From assembly GCA_937952135.1 (NCBI GenBank), contig CALFYL010000144.1, positions 1 to 17,326 on the forward strand: a stretch of DNA of 17,326 bases, given 5' to 3'. The notes under the pieces are model-generated. The model searched no databases, was not told the origin of the DNA, and saw nothing but the letters and a program-made list of their open reading frames with translations. Within the stretch, counting starts at the first letter, position 1; every line of letters starts with the position of its first letter. Source of the DNA: an uncultured Planctomycetia bacterium. GTDB lineage: Bacteria > Planctomycetota > UBA1135 > GCA-002686595. The position numbers were made by a program, and so were the translations under genes. Positions 8,024-15,763 of this stretch are shown in pieces.

Positions 8024-8797
8024 CTAATTGCGCGACTTCCGAGGGCGGCCCGCGACGACGACCTGAAACGACACGATGCGCAGGAAGCGCGTCGAGCACA
8101 CCCAGCGGTCGAAACGCAGCATGCCCCGCACGATCGCGGCCGCGCCGGGGACGAACCGCAGGACGCCGATGTGGTCGGGGAAGCCCGCGAAGAGGTACGC
8201 GAGCACGCCGTAGCGGCCGGCGTAGGTGATCTCGAAGCCCGCGCGCTCCATCATCTCGACGAGCTCGTCCTTGCGGAAGCCGCGGTCGTCGGGATGAAAG
8301 TGCGGGCTCACGTGGTACATCGCCGTGCGCGCCCAACGGATCAGGAAGTTGTCGTTGCACGGCTCGGACAGGATCAGCACGCCGCCTTCCCCGAGCGCGC
8401 GCTGGCAGTTCGCGAGGAAGCGCACGTGGTCGCGAGTGTGGTGCAGGCAGCCCTTGCAAAAGATCGTGTCGAAGGCCGCGTCGCGAAACGGCAGCTTCTC
8501 CGCATCCGCCGTCACCACGCGCGCGCGCGGAACGTACTGCTCGCTCACGCGCAGCATCGCGTGGCTGATGTCGAGCCCGACCGCGCCCGGCCGGCGTTCG
8601 TCGAGCTCCGCGAGGAAGAACCCGGTGCCGCAGCCCAGATCCAGCACGCGCCGCGCTCCCGGCGGCATGTGGCGCATCATCTCCGCGTGCCAGTCCTGCT
8701 GGAACAGCCGCGAGAACTCGAAGCCGTAGCGGTAGGCGTAACGCGGAGCGAGGGCTTTGTGCAGTTCGATCTGCTCTAGAGCGTTGCTCGCGGACAC
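8024..8797 (-). CDS. Class I SAM-dependent methyltransferase (Methyltransf_11 type)
   Basis: 257 residues from the GTG at 8797. The signature of the Rossmann-fold methyltransferases is complete: motif I 'VLDLGCGTG' at 51-59, the acidic residue at the end of strand 2 in 'GLDISHAML' (74-82, Asp76), 'ADAEKLPF' at 97-104, and 'FDTIFCKGCLHH' to 'LGEGGVLIL' at 109-143. The C-terminal part (about 180-257) is variable, as usual for substrate-specific regions, and the substrate cannot be told. A longer TTG-initiated form from 8854 is open but would overlap the preceding gene by 29 bases and adds no recognisable domain. It is last in a same-strand run after a flippase-like membrane protein, so a lipid, quinone or glycolipid substrate is a reasonable guess only. 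Confidence 0.88.
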   Translation of the reverse strand: MSASNALEQIELHKALAPRYAYRYGFEFSRLFQQDWHAEMMRHMPPGARRVLDLGCGTGFFLAELDERRPGAVGLDISHAMLRVSEQYVPRARVVTADAEKLPFRDAAFDTIFCKGCLHHTRDHVRFLANCQRALGEGGVLILSEPCNDNFLIRWARTAMYHVSPHFHPDDRGFRKDELVEMMERAGFEITYAGRYGVLAYLFAGFPDHIGVLRFVPGAAAIVRGMLRFDRWVCSTRFLRIVSFQVVVAGRPRKSRN

Positions 8798-8825
8798 GGG
8801 GACCGAAAAGAGTACCGCACGCGAG

Positions 8826-9821
8826 CTACTTGCGTCGCGTGAGCCCCATCGCAAGGTGCCCGAGCGCGCCGAACAGCAGCGTGTCGAAGATCTGGACCAG
8901 GTGCGCGCCGACGCCGTTCGCGAGCGCTTCGTCCGCTGGAACGCCTACGAGCCCGAAGCCGAACACCCAGCCCGCCTCCTGCGTGCCGAAGCCCGCGAAC
9001 GAGTTGATGGGAAGCAAATTCATGGCGACCGCGAGGCTCGCGCCGAAGCTGGCTTCGACGGCGCCGACGGCCTCGGGCAGGCCGAAGCCGCGCGCGAGCA
9101 CGACGTAGAACGCGAAGATCAGCAGCCACACGACGAACGAGAGCGCCGCCGCTTTGCCGCGTTCGCCGGCGCCGGCGCCTCGCAGGGCGACGCGAAGCTC
9201 GTCCGCGCGCTTGAACAGCTTCGCCCCGAGCACCGTGCGGTCGAAACGCAGCGTCCGAGCGAAGCCTTCCGCTAGCCCGACGAGCCGATCGCCGCGCACG
9301 GCGAGCGCGAAGAAGGCAGCGGCGGCGAGAAACAACCCGCCCGACAGCGCGTAAGCGACCCACGCCGGCGCCGTCCAGGCCTCGCGCGACGAGAGCGTCG
9401 CCGCCGCGAGCGAGACGATCGCGCACAGGCTCGCGAGATCGAGGATGCGCGAGACGACGAGCGAAGCGATGCCCGCCGCCGCGCGGGTGCCGCAAGTCGC
9501 GTGGAGGTACACGGGCAGCGTCGCTTCACCGGTCTTCGCCGGCAGCGCGTACACGGCGAGGTTGTGGGCCGAGGTCACCCAGAGAAGCGGCCAGCGCCCC
9601 GGCCGCTCCGCGACCGGCAGCAGCACGCGAAAACGCTCCGAACGCGCGACGTAGATCGCGGTGTGGAGCGCGAGCGCCAGCGCGAACGAGCTCGGCGGAA
9701 GGCTCGCGATCCTGCGGCCCATCTCGCGCCAATCCGCGCCGCCCCAGCCGAAGAGCACGGCGAGCAGCAGCGCGGCGAGCAGGACCGAAAGGGCGAAACG
9801 CGTCCGTCGGGAGGCGCTCAT
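8826..9821 (-). CDS. LPG_synthase_TM / YbhN-type flippase-like membrane protein
   Basis: 331 residues with about eight hydrophobic helices. The family's conserved spots are present: 'LPAKTGE' at 93-99 after a short hydrophobic helix, and 'LPINSFAGFGTQEAG' at 270-284, matching the 'P...GGFG..E' motif of the lysylphosphatidylglycerol-synthase transmembrane family (also called UPF0104; relatives include AglD and the MprF flippase half). There is no C-terminal aminoacyl-transfer domain, so it is a stand-alone transmembrane unit. Such proteins are thought to move or flip lipid-linked molecules, often next to glycosyltransferases, as here. ATG 9821 is the start; it lies 49 bases after the stop of the VWA gene and 28 bases before the methyltransferase gene. 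Confidence 0.87.
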   Translation of the reverse strand: MSASRRTRFALSVLLAALLLAVLFGWGGADWREMGRRIASLPPSSFALALALHTAIYVARSERFRVLLPVAERPGRWPLLWVTSAHNLAVYALPAKTGEATLPVYLHATCGTRAAAGIASLVVSRILDLASLCAIVSLAAATLSSREAWTAPAWVAYALSGGLFLAAAAFFALAVRGDRLVGLAEGFARTLRFDRTVLGAKLFKRADELRVALRGAGAGERGKAAALSFVVWLLIFAFYVVLARGFGLPEAVGAVEASFGASLAVAMNLLPINSFAGFGTQEAGWVFGFGLVGVPADEALANGVGAHLVQIFDTLLFGALGHLAMGLTRRK

Positions 9822-9870
9822 CGAGTGTCCTGCACGCGCCGCGCGGAACCCTCCGTGGGCGCGCCCGCGC

Positions 9871-12132
9871 TCACTGGATCTTCTTGTGCGTGCCGCCCGA
9901 GTCCGCCGCGATCCACTCGAGCACTTGGAACGAGCCCCCGACGGCGATCGTGTGCAGCACGATGCGACGGTTCTCGTTCCACTGCTTCACGCGGTCGCGG
10001 ATCAGCGTCGGGTCGGTGACTTCGCCCGAGGTCGGCTCGCCGTCGGACAGCACGAAGATCGTGTCGACGTCCGGGTCCGTGAAGGCCTGCTTGAGCGCGT
10101 CGTACAGGTTCGTCGCGCCGCCCGCACCGAGCGTGGCGACAAACTTCTTGGCCTCTTCCTTGTTCGACTTGCTGTACGAAGCGACGCCGCCGTCGAGCCA
10201 TGCATCGACGTCGCTCGAAAACACGACGATGTTGAACAGCGACTCCGGCTCGAGCGCGTCGATGCAGGCGCTCAGCTCTTGCTTCGCGACCTCCATGCGC
10301 GGCTTGCCGGACTTGCCGACGTACTCGCTGCGCAGCACCTCGTTCATCGAGCCCGACACGTCGATGATGAAGATCACGCGGTGCGAGAGGATGCGCACGC
10401 CGAAGAACATCGGCGTCTTCGTGATCTGCTTGAGCCGCCGCACCTCTTCCTCGGCCTGCAGCTTCGCGAGGTCCGCGAGCGTGATCGGCTGGAAACCCTT
10501 GCCTTCCTTTTCCCACCAGCCCTTCCACGCCGCGATCGAGTTGCGGAACGGCTTGCCGCTCAGGCGGAACAGCGCGTCGGTGAAGCGCACGAGCATCAAG
10601 CCCGTTTCCTTGTCCAGCCGGCCGACCAGCGCCCCCACCGCCTCGGGCGAACGCGAGGCTTCGAGCCCCTCGAGCGCCGCGTAACGGGTCGACCAGTCGG
10701 CGTGCTCGAGCGCCGCCACGAGCGTGGGCACGTACTTCTTGTCGCCGGTGCGGCCCAGCGAGAGCAGGGCGCCGTTGCGAACCTCGGCGCGCTTGTCGCC
10801 GGCCAGCGCCTCGAGCTTCGTGCGCCACTCGCCGCTCATGTTCGTGAGCGTGCCGAGCGCGTCCATCGCGCCGGCGAGGATGGTGGAGTCCGCGACGTTC
10901 TTGGGGTCCTTCGCGCCGTCGACCAGGGTCATCAACGCCGTCTGCGCCGCGGGGCTCTTCGAACCGCCCAGCACCTCGATCGTGTCGAGCACCAGGTCGC
11001 GCTGGTCGTTGTACTCCGGCGAGTTCTTCGTCGGCGGCGCCTTCTTCGTCGCGCCCTCGACGTACTTGATCAGCCGCTCGAGGAACTTGTCGTCCTTGTA
11101 GCCGCGCAGCGCGCGCAACACGAAGCGCTGCTCGTAGAGCTTGCCCTTGCCGACCAGCGACACGAGCTTCTTGTCCGTCGCCTCGTCGCGCATGCGCGCG
11201 AGCTGGTCGGCGATCGAGCGGCTCATGCTCGCCGGCGTCACGGCCGGATTGGCGCGCCCGTCCTCGAGGAACTTCGGCGCGATCTTCACTCCGTCGATTT
11301 CCGCGAGGATGCGCGCCGCCTCGCCGCGCGTGACGCCGCGCTCGACATTGTCCTCGTACATCGTCTTCGCGAGGTCGTAGAGCCCCTTGTCCTTGCGGCT
11401 CTCGATCTCGAGCAGCGCCAGCCGCCGCACCCCCCACGCCTCGGGGTCGTTCGGGTTCTTCTCGCGCGCGTACTCGTAGAGCTTCTCGATCGGCGTGGTC
11501 TTCGCCACGCGCTCGAAAGCCAGCTCGCGGATCGAACGCAGCATCGCCGCGCGCTTCTCCGGCTCCCCGTCCTTGTCCTTCTTCGCGAGCTTCTTCTCTT
11601 CCTTCTTCTCCTCGGCGCTCGGGCCCTTGAAGACGCGCTCGAAGAAGTCCTTGTCGGAGTCGTTCGCCAGGCTCACGACCATCTGCATGGCGCGTTCGCG
11701 CATGTCGTCGTCGGCGTTGGACTCGACGATGGTCTTGAGGAAGTGCTTTCCGAGGTTGCGGCACGTGCCGATGGTCTCGATGGCCATCGAGCGCAGCTCG
11801 ATCTCGGTCGCGGTCGTCGCGATGTCGGTGAGCTTCTGCAGCGCCGGCTGCTCGGCGTCGGCGACGCCGTCGAAGCTGCCCAGCGCCTTGACCACTTCGC
11901 GGCGCATGTACACCGACCCGAAGGTCGTGTCGTACAGGTCGATCAACGCGGTCATCGCGTCGCGCGTGCGGAGGTTGCCGAGCTGGGCGACCAGTTGAGG
12001 GTCGGCCTCGTCGCGCAGCTTCTTGATCTCGGCCGTGATCGAGGCGGAATCCTGCGCGCCGCTCGCGCGCGCTGGAGCGAGCAAACCGACACACAAGCAG
12101 ACGAGGGCGACAGACAGCAGGCGCAACTTCAT
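9871..12132 (-). CDS. Exported HEAT-repeat protein with C-terminal von Willebrand factor A domain
   Basis: 753 residues. ATG 12132 is chosen because it begins a clear signal peptide (1-25, cleavage near Ala-Ser-Gly/Ala-Gln) and has AAGGGG about five bases upstream, one of the few good ribosome sites here; an in-frame ATG at 12171 is less likely. Residues 35-530 are alpha-helical HEAT/armadillo-like repeats, for example 'KRAEVRNGALLSLGRTGDKKYVPTLVAAL' spread over 447-475. They are broken by a Lys/Glu-rich insert at 172-195. The VWA domain (about 584-740) has an intact MIDAS: Asp591-Val-Ser593-Gly-Ser595, Thr674 and Asp697. It is therefore likely to bind a partner through Mg2+ outside the cytoplasm. 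It sits between a glycosyltransferase and a flippase-like gene on the same strand. Partners are unknown. Confidence 0.9.
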   Translation of the reverse strand: MKLRLLSVALVCLCVGLLAPARASGAQDSASITAEIKKLRDEADPQLVAQLGNLRTRDAMTALIDLYDTTFGSVYMRREVVKALGSFDGVADAEQPALQKLTDIATTATEIELRSMAIETIGTCRNLGKHFLKTIVESNADDDMRERAMQMVVSLANDSDKDFFERVFKGPSAEEKKEEKKLAKKDKDGEPEKRAAMLRSIRELAFERVAKTTPIEKLYEYAREKNPNDPEAWGVRRLALLEIESRKDKGLYDLAKTMYEDNVERGVTRGEAARILAEIDGVKIAPKFLEDGRANPAVTPASMSRSIADQLARMRDEATDKKLVSLVGKGKLYEQRFVLRALRGYKDDKFLERLIKYVEGATKKAPPTKNSPEYNDQRDLVLDTIEVLGGSKSPAAQTALMTLVDGAKDPKNVADSTILAGAMDALGTLTNMSGEWRTKLEALAGDKRAEVRNGALLSLGRTGDKKYVPTLVAALEHADWSTRYAALEGLEASRSPEAVGALVGRLDKETGLMLVRFTDALFRLSGKPFRNSIAAWKGWWEKEGKGFQPITLADLAKLQAEEEVRRLKQITKTPMFFGVRILSHRVIFIIDVSGSMNEVLRSEYVGKSGKPRMEVAKQELSACIDALEPESLFNIVVFSSDVDAWLDGGVASYSKSNKEEAKKFVATLGAGGATNLYDALKQAFTDPDVDTIFVLSDGEPTSGEVTDPTLIRDRVKQWNENRRIVLHTIAVGGSFQVLEWIAADSGGTHKKIQ

Positions 12133-12254
12133 GGAAACCCCTTCGAGATCGACGCGAGCCGAGAAATTCATGGCGGGCCCTCGGAGGCGGGCCGGCGCAC
12201 CCAACGGTAGCGGCGCCGGCGCGCGCCGCGCAACGGGCCGAGGTTGCGGCGAGG

Positions 12255-13220
12255 CTAAAGCCGTGACTTCTTCTCGATCAGGTCGGCGAGCAGGCCGACC
12301 GAGAGAACCTGCACCAGCGCCACGAACATGAGCACCGACTTGTCGCCCAGGTTCGGCGGCTTCTCGACGAACAGGTCGTAGCCGAGCGAGCCGACGAGCA
12401 GAGCGCCCAGCGCGAAGGCGATCGGATAGAAGACCTTCAACGGGTTGAAGTACAGCACCGTGCGCACGATCAGGGCCGTGAAGGCGAGCGTGTCGTGGAT
12501 CGGGCGGATCTTCGACGAGCCCGAGCGCTTCGCGTAGTTCACCGACACGTAGTCGACGCGGTGGCCGTTCGTGAGCGACGCGAGCGTGATCGTCGTCGTG
12601 AAGCTGAAACCCTGCGGCAGGATCGGGCGGTACTTCATCACGAGCTCGCGACGGAACGCGCGCAGGCCCGAGTTGAGGTCGGGGATGTCGACGCCCGCCA
12701 GGAACGACGCGAGCTTGCGCAGCACCCACTTCGGCGGCCGCCGCAGCATCGGAATGTGCACGTCCTCGCCGGTGCGCGCGCCGACCGCCATCTCCGCGCC
12801 GTCGTCGATGCAGGCGACGAGCTCGCGAACCTTCTCCTCGGGATAGGTTCCGTCGGCGTCGGTGATGACCACCACGTCGGTCCGCGCGTGCGCGAAGCCC
12901 GTCTTCAGCGCCGCGCCGTAGCCCTGGTTGATGCGGTGCGTGACGACGCGCAGGTTGGCGATCCGCTGCGCGCAGGCCGCCAGCTCGCGCGCCGTGCCGT
13001 CCTTCGAGCCGTCGTTGACCGCCACGAGCTGCACCGGCGCGCCCAAATCGAGCTTCGAGAGCCGCTCCAGCACGCCCGCCACGCCGCGTTCCTCGTTGTA
13101 GACCGGCACGACGACCGTGACCCCGGCGGCGCTCGCGCGATGCTCGGAGGCGCCGATCTCCCACGGGGAAACCTCCCGCGGGGCGCGGTCCGAGGGGGAA
13201 GTCCGAGCTTCGAGCGACAA
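12255..13220 (-). CDS. Family 2 glycosyltransferase, polyprenyl-phosphate sugar synthase type
   Basis: 321 residues. The GT-A fold is plain: 'VTVVVPVYNEE' (34-44), 'AVNDGSKDGT' (67-76), 'NQGYGAALKTGF' (98-109), the metal/nucleotide-binding 'DADGTYP' (121-127), and 'DLNSGLRAFRRE' (181-192). Two membrane helices near the C-terminus (about 255-278 and 293-315) place it with dolichol/undecaprenyl-phosphate sugar transferases of the DPM1/GtrB group. The donor sugar cannot be read. The most upstream start is TTG 13220, without a Shine-Dalgarno site. The first 30 residues are non-conserved, but no good internal start precedes the first strand. It is the first gene of the minus-strand run that continues with the VWA, flippase-like and methyltransferase genes, and is divergent from the prepilin gene. 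Confidence 0.9.
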   Translation of the reverse strand: MSLEARTSPSDRAPREVSPWEIGASEHRASAAGVTVVVPVYNEERGVAGVLERLSKLDLGAPVQLVAVNDGSKDGTARELAACAQRIANLRVVTHRINQGYGAALKTGFAHARTDVVVITDADGTYPEEKVRELVACIDDGAEMAVGARTGEDVHIPMLRRPPKWVLRKLASFLAGVDIPDLNSGLRAFRRELVMKYRPILPQGFSFTTTITLASLTNGHRVDYVSVNYAKRSGSSKIRPIHDTLAFTALIVRTVLYFNPLKVFYPIAFALGALLVGSLGYDLFVEKPPNLGDKSVLMFVALVQVLSVGLLADLIEKKSRL

Positions 13221-13259
13221 GGTTGCGGCGAGGAGGGGCGGCGTTCGGTCGGGGGAGCA

Positions 13260-13280
13260 CGGGCCCCGAAACGGGCCCCG
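13260..13280. repeat. Short GC-rich repeat able to form a hairpin
   Basis: The nonamer CGGGCCCCG occurs at 13260-13268 and again at 13272-13280, three A's apart. Its GGGCCC core is self-complementary, so the two copies can pair as a compact hairpin. It lies in the 254-base spacer between the divergent glycosyltransferase and prepilin genes. It might affect the 5' region of either transcript, but base composition alone could also produce it. Confidence 0.4.
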
Positions 13281-13474
13281 GAGGGTCGCGCGCCAGCGTA
13301 CCGAGCCGCGGGGGGCGCGTCACGACTCGACGCGGCCCGTGCGGGCGAGGTTTCACCCGTGCAGGCCGGGCGGGCGACTCGTCGATTTCGTTCAAGCGCC
13401 GCGCGGGTTCAGCCGATTCCATTCTCGTCTCCAGCCCCCCGTCCGCCTTCGGGCGCCGTCCACACGTCTCCACC

Positions 13475-14056
13475 ATGCCGCGCCGCTGTCGCACTCACCG
13501 TCCGCATCGCTCCAGCTCCGGCTTCTCGTTGCTCGAGATCGTCATCGCCCTCGCGGTCATCGCCATGATCGTCGGCGTGGTCGCGGTTCGCTCCGGCGGC
13601 GTCATCAACAAGGGCAAGACCTCGCGCGTTCTGCAGCTCGTCGACACGCTGAAGAAGGCGTCGGCGCAGTACCACTCGGACACGAACCAGATGCCCTGGG
13701 AGCACGCGGGGGGCAGCGCCACCAACCGCAAGCTCTCCGGCACGCAGTCGATCGCCGGCTGGCAGGGCCCGTACATCGAGTCGCCGCTGACGACCTCGAT
13801 GAATCCGAGCGGCGGCAGCATCAACCTCTACGCCACCGTCGCCGTCCAGGGCAACGCGGGCTTCGACATCGACGGCGACGCGACCAACGACGTCACGGGC
13901 GCCGGCTGCACGCTCTGGATGAGCGGCATCACGCAGGCAGACGCGAAAGCGCTCGACGCCGCCTTCGACAAGGGTGTCCGCGGCAACTGGTACGACAGCG
14001 GGCGCGTGAAGTGGAACTCCAGCAACAACTACTGCTGGGTGCTCACCTACTGGTGA
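13475..14056 (+). CDS. GspG-like type II secretion pseudopilin / prepilin
   Basis: 193 residues from ATG 13475. The N-terminus has a short basic leader and the class III prepilin site: Gly16 then Phe17-Ser-Leu-Leu-Glu21, with Glu at mature position 5, followed by a hydrophobic helix to about residue 37. The sequence 'GWQGPYIES' (95-103) is a mark of GspG-type major pseudopilins. An Asp-rich loop (131-139) recalls the calcium site region, and Cys145 and Cys187 could form a disulphide. Prepilin peptidase would cleave it and it would assemble into an inner-membrane pseudopilus. No other secretion or pilus genes are near, so its machine is encoded elsewhere. A longer frame upstream is open but is low-complexity. 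The last 10 bases overlap the 3' end of the convergent mutY. Confidence 0.9.
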   Translation: MPRRCRTHRPHRSSSGFSLLEIVIALAVIAMIVGVVAVRSGGVINKGKTSRVLQLVDTLKKASAQYHSDTNQMPWEHAGGSATNRKLSGTQSIAGWQGPYIESPLTTSMNPSGGSINLYATVAVQGNAGFDIDGDATNDVTGAGCTLWMSGITQADAKALDAAFDKGVRGNWYDSGRVKWNSSNNYCWVLTYW

Positions 14057-15123
14057 GAGTCGAGCGCCCGCAGCGCCTTGCGGGCCATGCCTCCGAGCGC
14101 CAGATCGCCGAGCCGCGCGCGTGGAATCCACGCGAGCGGCTCGATCTGTTTCTCGGTCGGCGCGCGCGCGCGGTGGACGCGGAGAACGATGCGGTGGTGC
14201 GTGATCGAATGGCGCAGCACGGCGAGCGGCTCGTCGTCCGCGGCCAGGGACATGAGTGAGTAGCGCGGCGGAAAGAGGTTCGCGAGCTCGGGTTCGGGGC
14301 TGAGCTGAAGCGTCGGAAGCTGCCACAGGTCCGCCATGCGGCCTTCGCTCGGCCTGCGTTCGAGCAGCAGTTCGGCGCCGCGCGCCACGTAGAGCGCCTC
14401 GAGCTCGACATCGACCGCGCGTTTGCGCGGTTTGGCGCGCGGAAGCTCGAGTTGGCGGCCCGCGGCGCGCGCGACGCAGGCGTCGTGCAGCGGACACTCC
14501 GCGCAGCGCGGCCTTTCCGGCGTGCAGACCGTCGCGCCGAGCTCCATCAAGGCCTGGTTCCACTCGCCGGCGCCGCCCTCGCGCGGGACGAGCTGCTCCG
14601 CCTGCTTCCAGGCCCAGCGCGTCGCCGCCGCGTACTCGAGATCGCAGCCGAACCAGCGCGCGAACACGCGGACCACGTTGCCGTCGACGAGCGCCGCTCC
14701 CCGGTCGAAAGCGATCGAAAGCACCGCACCCGCGGTGTACGGGCCGACGCCGGGCAGGTCGAGCGCCGCGTCGAGCGCGTCGGGAAAACGGCCACCGTGG
14801 CGCTCGACCATGGCCTGCGCCGCCGCTCGCAGCGCCCGCGCGCGGCGGTAGTAACCCAGTCCGCTCCAGGCCGCGAGCACCGCGTCCTCGTCCGCCTCCG
14901 CGAGGGCCGCAACGCTCGGGAAACGCGCCAGGAAGCGCTCCCAATAGCCCACGACGGTCTCGACGCGGGTCTGCTGGAGCATCGCCTCGCTGATCCAGAT
15001 CGCGTACGGATCGCGGGTGCGGCGCCAGGGCAGGTCGCGGCGGTTCGCGCGGTACCAGCTCAGAAGGCGCGCGCGCGCCTCGGCCGGATCGGGCGCCTGC
15101 GGACTGGATCGTGAGCGTCGCAC
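14047..15123 (-). CDS. mutY: A/G-specific adenine DNA glycosylase MutY
   Basis: 358 residues from GTG 15123, matching the usual 350 or so. Removes adenine mispaired with 8-oxoguanine in base-excision repair. All key elements are visible: catalytic Glu46 in 'SEAMLQQTRV', the helix-hairpin-helix 'LPGVGPYTAG' (123-132), catalytic Asp147 in 'VDGNVVRVF', and the iron-sulphur loop Cys200-X6-Cys207-X2-Cys210-X5-Cys216. A C-terminal NUDIX-like 8-oxoG recognition domain spans about 238-350, including the 'SITHHRIVL' stretch that matches the FSH recognition region. The open frame extends upstream but would run into the divergent membrane-protein gene. Only 27 bases separate the two starts, so at least one promoter must lie inside coding sequence or the start call is slightly off. 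Confidence 0.94.
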   Translation of the reverse strand: MRRSRSSPQAPDPAEARARLLSWYRANRRDLPWRRTRDPYAIWISEAMLQQTRVETVVGYWERFLARFPSVAALAEADEDAVLAAWSGLGYYRRARALRAAAQAMVERHGGRFPDALDAALDLPGVGPYTAGAVLSIAFDRGAALVDGNVVRVFARWFGCDLEYAAATRWAWKQAEQLVPREGGAGEWNQALMELGATVCTPERPRCAECPLHDACVARAAGRQLELPRAKPRKRAVDVELEALYVARGAELLLERRPSEGRMADLWQLPTLQLSPEPELANLFPPRYSLMSLAADDEPLAVLRHSITHHRIVLRVHRARAPTEKQIEPLAWIPRARLGDLALGGMARKALRALDSHQ

Positions 15124-15150
15124 GCGGACAATCTGGAGAGCTCGAGCACC

Positions 15151-15738
15151 ATGGACAAGCCCACTCCCCCGCCGCTGCATCCCGGAACCAAGTTCGCGCT
15201 CGAGATCGGGCCCTTGATCGTGCTGCTCGCGATCACGCTGAAGTACGGCCTCGTCGCCGCCGCCGCGCCCTTCGCCGGCGCCTCGCTGATCGCCACCGCG
15301 CTGCTCTACTACCTGCAGCGCAAGCTGAACTGGCTGCTCGTGATCTCGACCCTCGCGGTCGGCATCTTCGCCGGGCTGACCTGGTGGTACGAGGACGCGG
15401 ACTTCATCAAGCTCAAGATCACGTTCGCGAGCGGCGCCATCGGCCTGGGCCTGCTCCTCGCCGTCGCGCTCGGCAAAGCGCCGCTCAAGAGCCTCTTCGA
15501 CTCCGCGCTCCAGCTCGACGAGCGCGGCTGGCGCACCTTCACGCTCCGCTTCGGCGTGTTCTTTCTCCTGATGGCCGGCGCGAACGAGGTCGTGCGGCGC
15601 GTGGTGGACGACGAAGGCTACGCGGTCGCGAAGCTCGCGCTCTTCTTCCCGCTGCCGTTCGTGTTCATGCTCACGCAACTGCCGCTGCTCAAGCGCCACT
15701 CGATCGAGCCGCCCGCGCAGGATCCGCCGGCGAGCTGA
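15151..15738 (+). CDS. YciB/IspZ-family inner-membrane protein
   Basis: 195 residues with five hydrophobic helices (about 19-38, 43-57, 61-78, 92-107 and 131-145, with a further one at 158-176). Family marks are 'DFIKLKITF' (84-92), the 'W..FTLRFGVFFLLMAGANEVVRR' stretch over 127-150, and the closing 'FPLPFVFMLTQLPLLKRH'. YciB (formerly IspZ) is linked to cell-envelope synthesis and septation in Gram-negative bacteria through contacts with divisome and elongasome proteins; the molecular activity is unsettled. ATG 15151 has GGAGAG about ten bases upstream. It is divergent from mutY and convergent with the TIR-SUMF1-like gene, with 25 bases between the stops. Confidence 0.88.
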   Translation: MDKPTPPPLHPGTKFALEIGPLIVLLAITLKYGLVAAAAPFAGASLIATALLYYLQRKLNWLLVISTLAVGIFAGLTWWYEDADFIKLKITFASGAIGLGLLLAVALGKAPLKSLFDSALQLDERGWRTFTLRFGVFFLLMAGANEVVRRVVDDEGYAVAKLALFFPLPFVFMLTQLPLLKRHSIEPPAQDPPAS

Positions 15739-15763
15739 GAAGCAGGGCCGCGCGCGGCGCGAA

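Noticed and set aside
9661..12210. A very long open frame (849 codons) on the + strand opposite the HEAT-VWA gene
   Set aside because: It is antisense to a gene with signal peptide, HEAT and intact VWA motifs. Its translation is Arg/Leu/Val/Glu-rich low-complexity sequence without any domain, as expected from high GC at third positions.
12133..13494. N-terminal extension of the HEAT-VWA frame up to 13494
   Set aside because: It overlaps the glycosyltransferase gene in another frame, is Arg/Pro-rich, and is followed by a proper signal peptide and ribosome site at 12132.
15747..15758. Palindrome GCCGCGCGCGGC between convergent genes as a terminator
   Set aside because: It has no loop and no T-run on either side. 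In such GC-rich sequence a 12-base palindrome is not telling.
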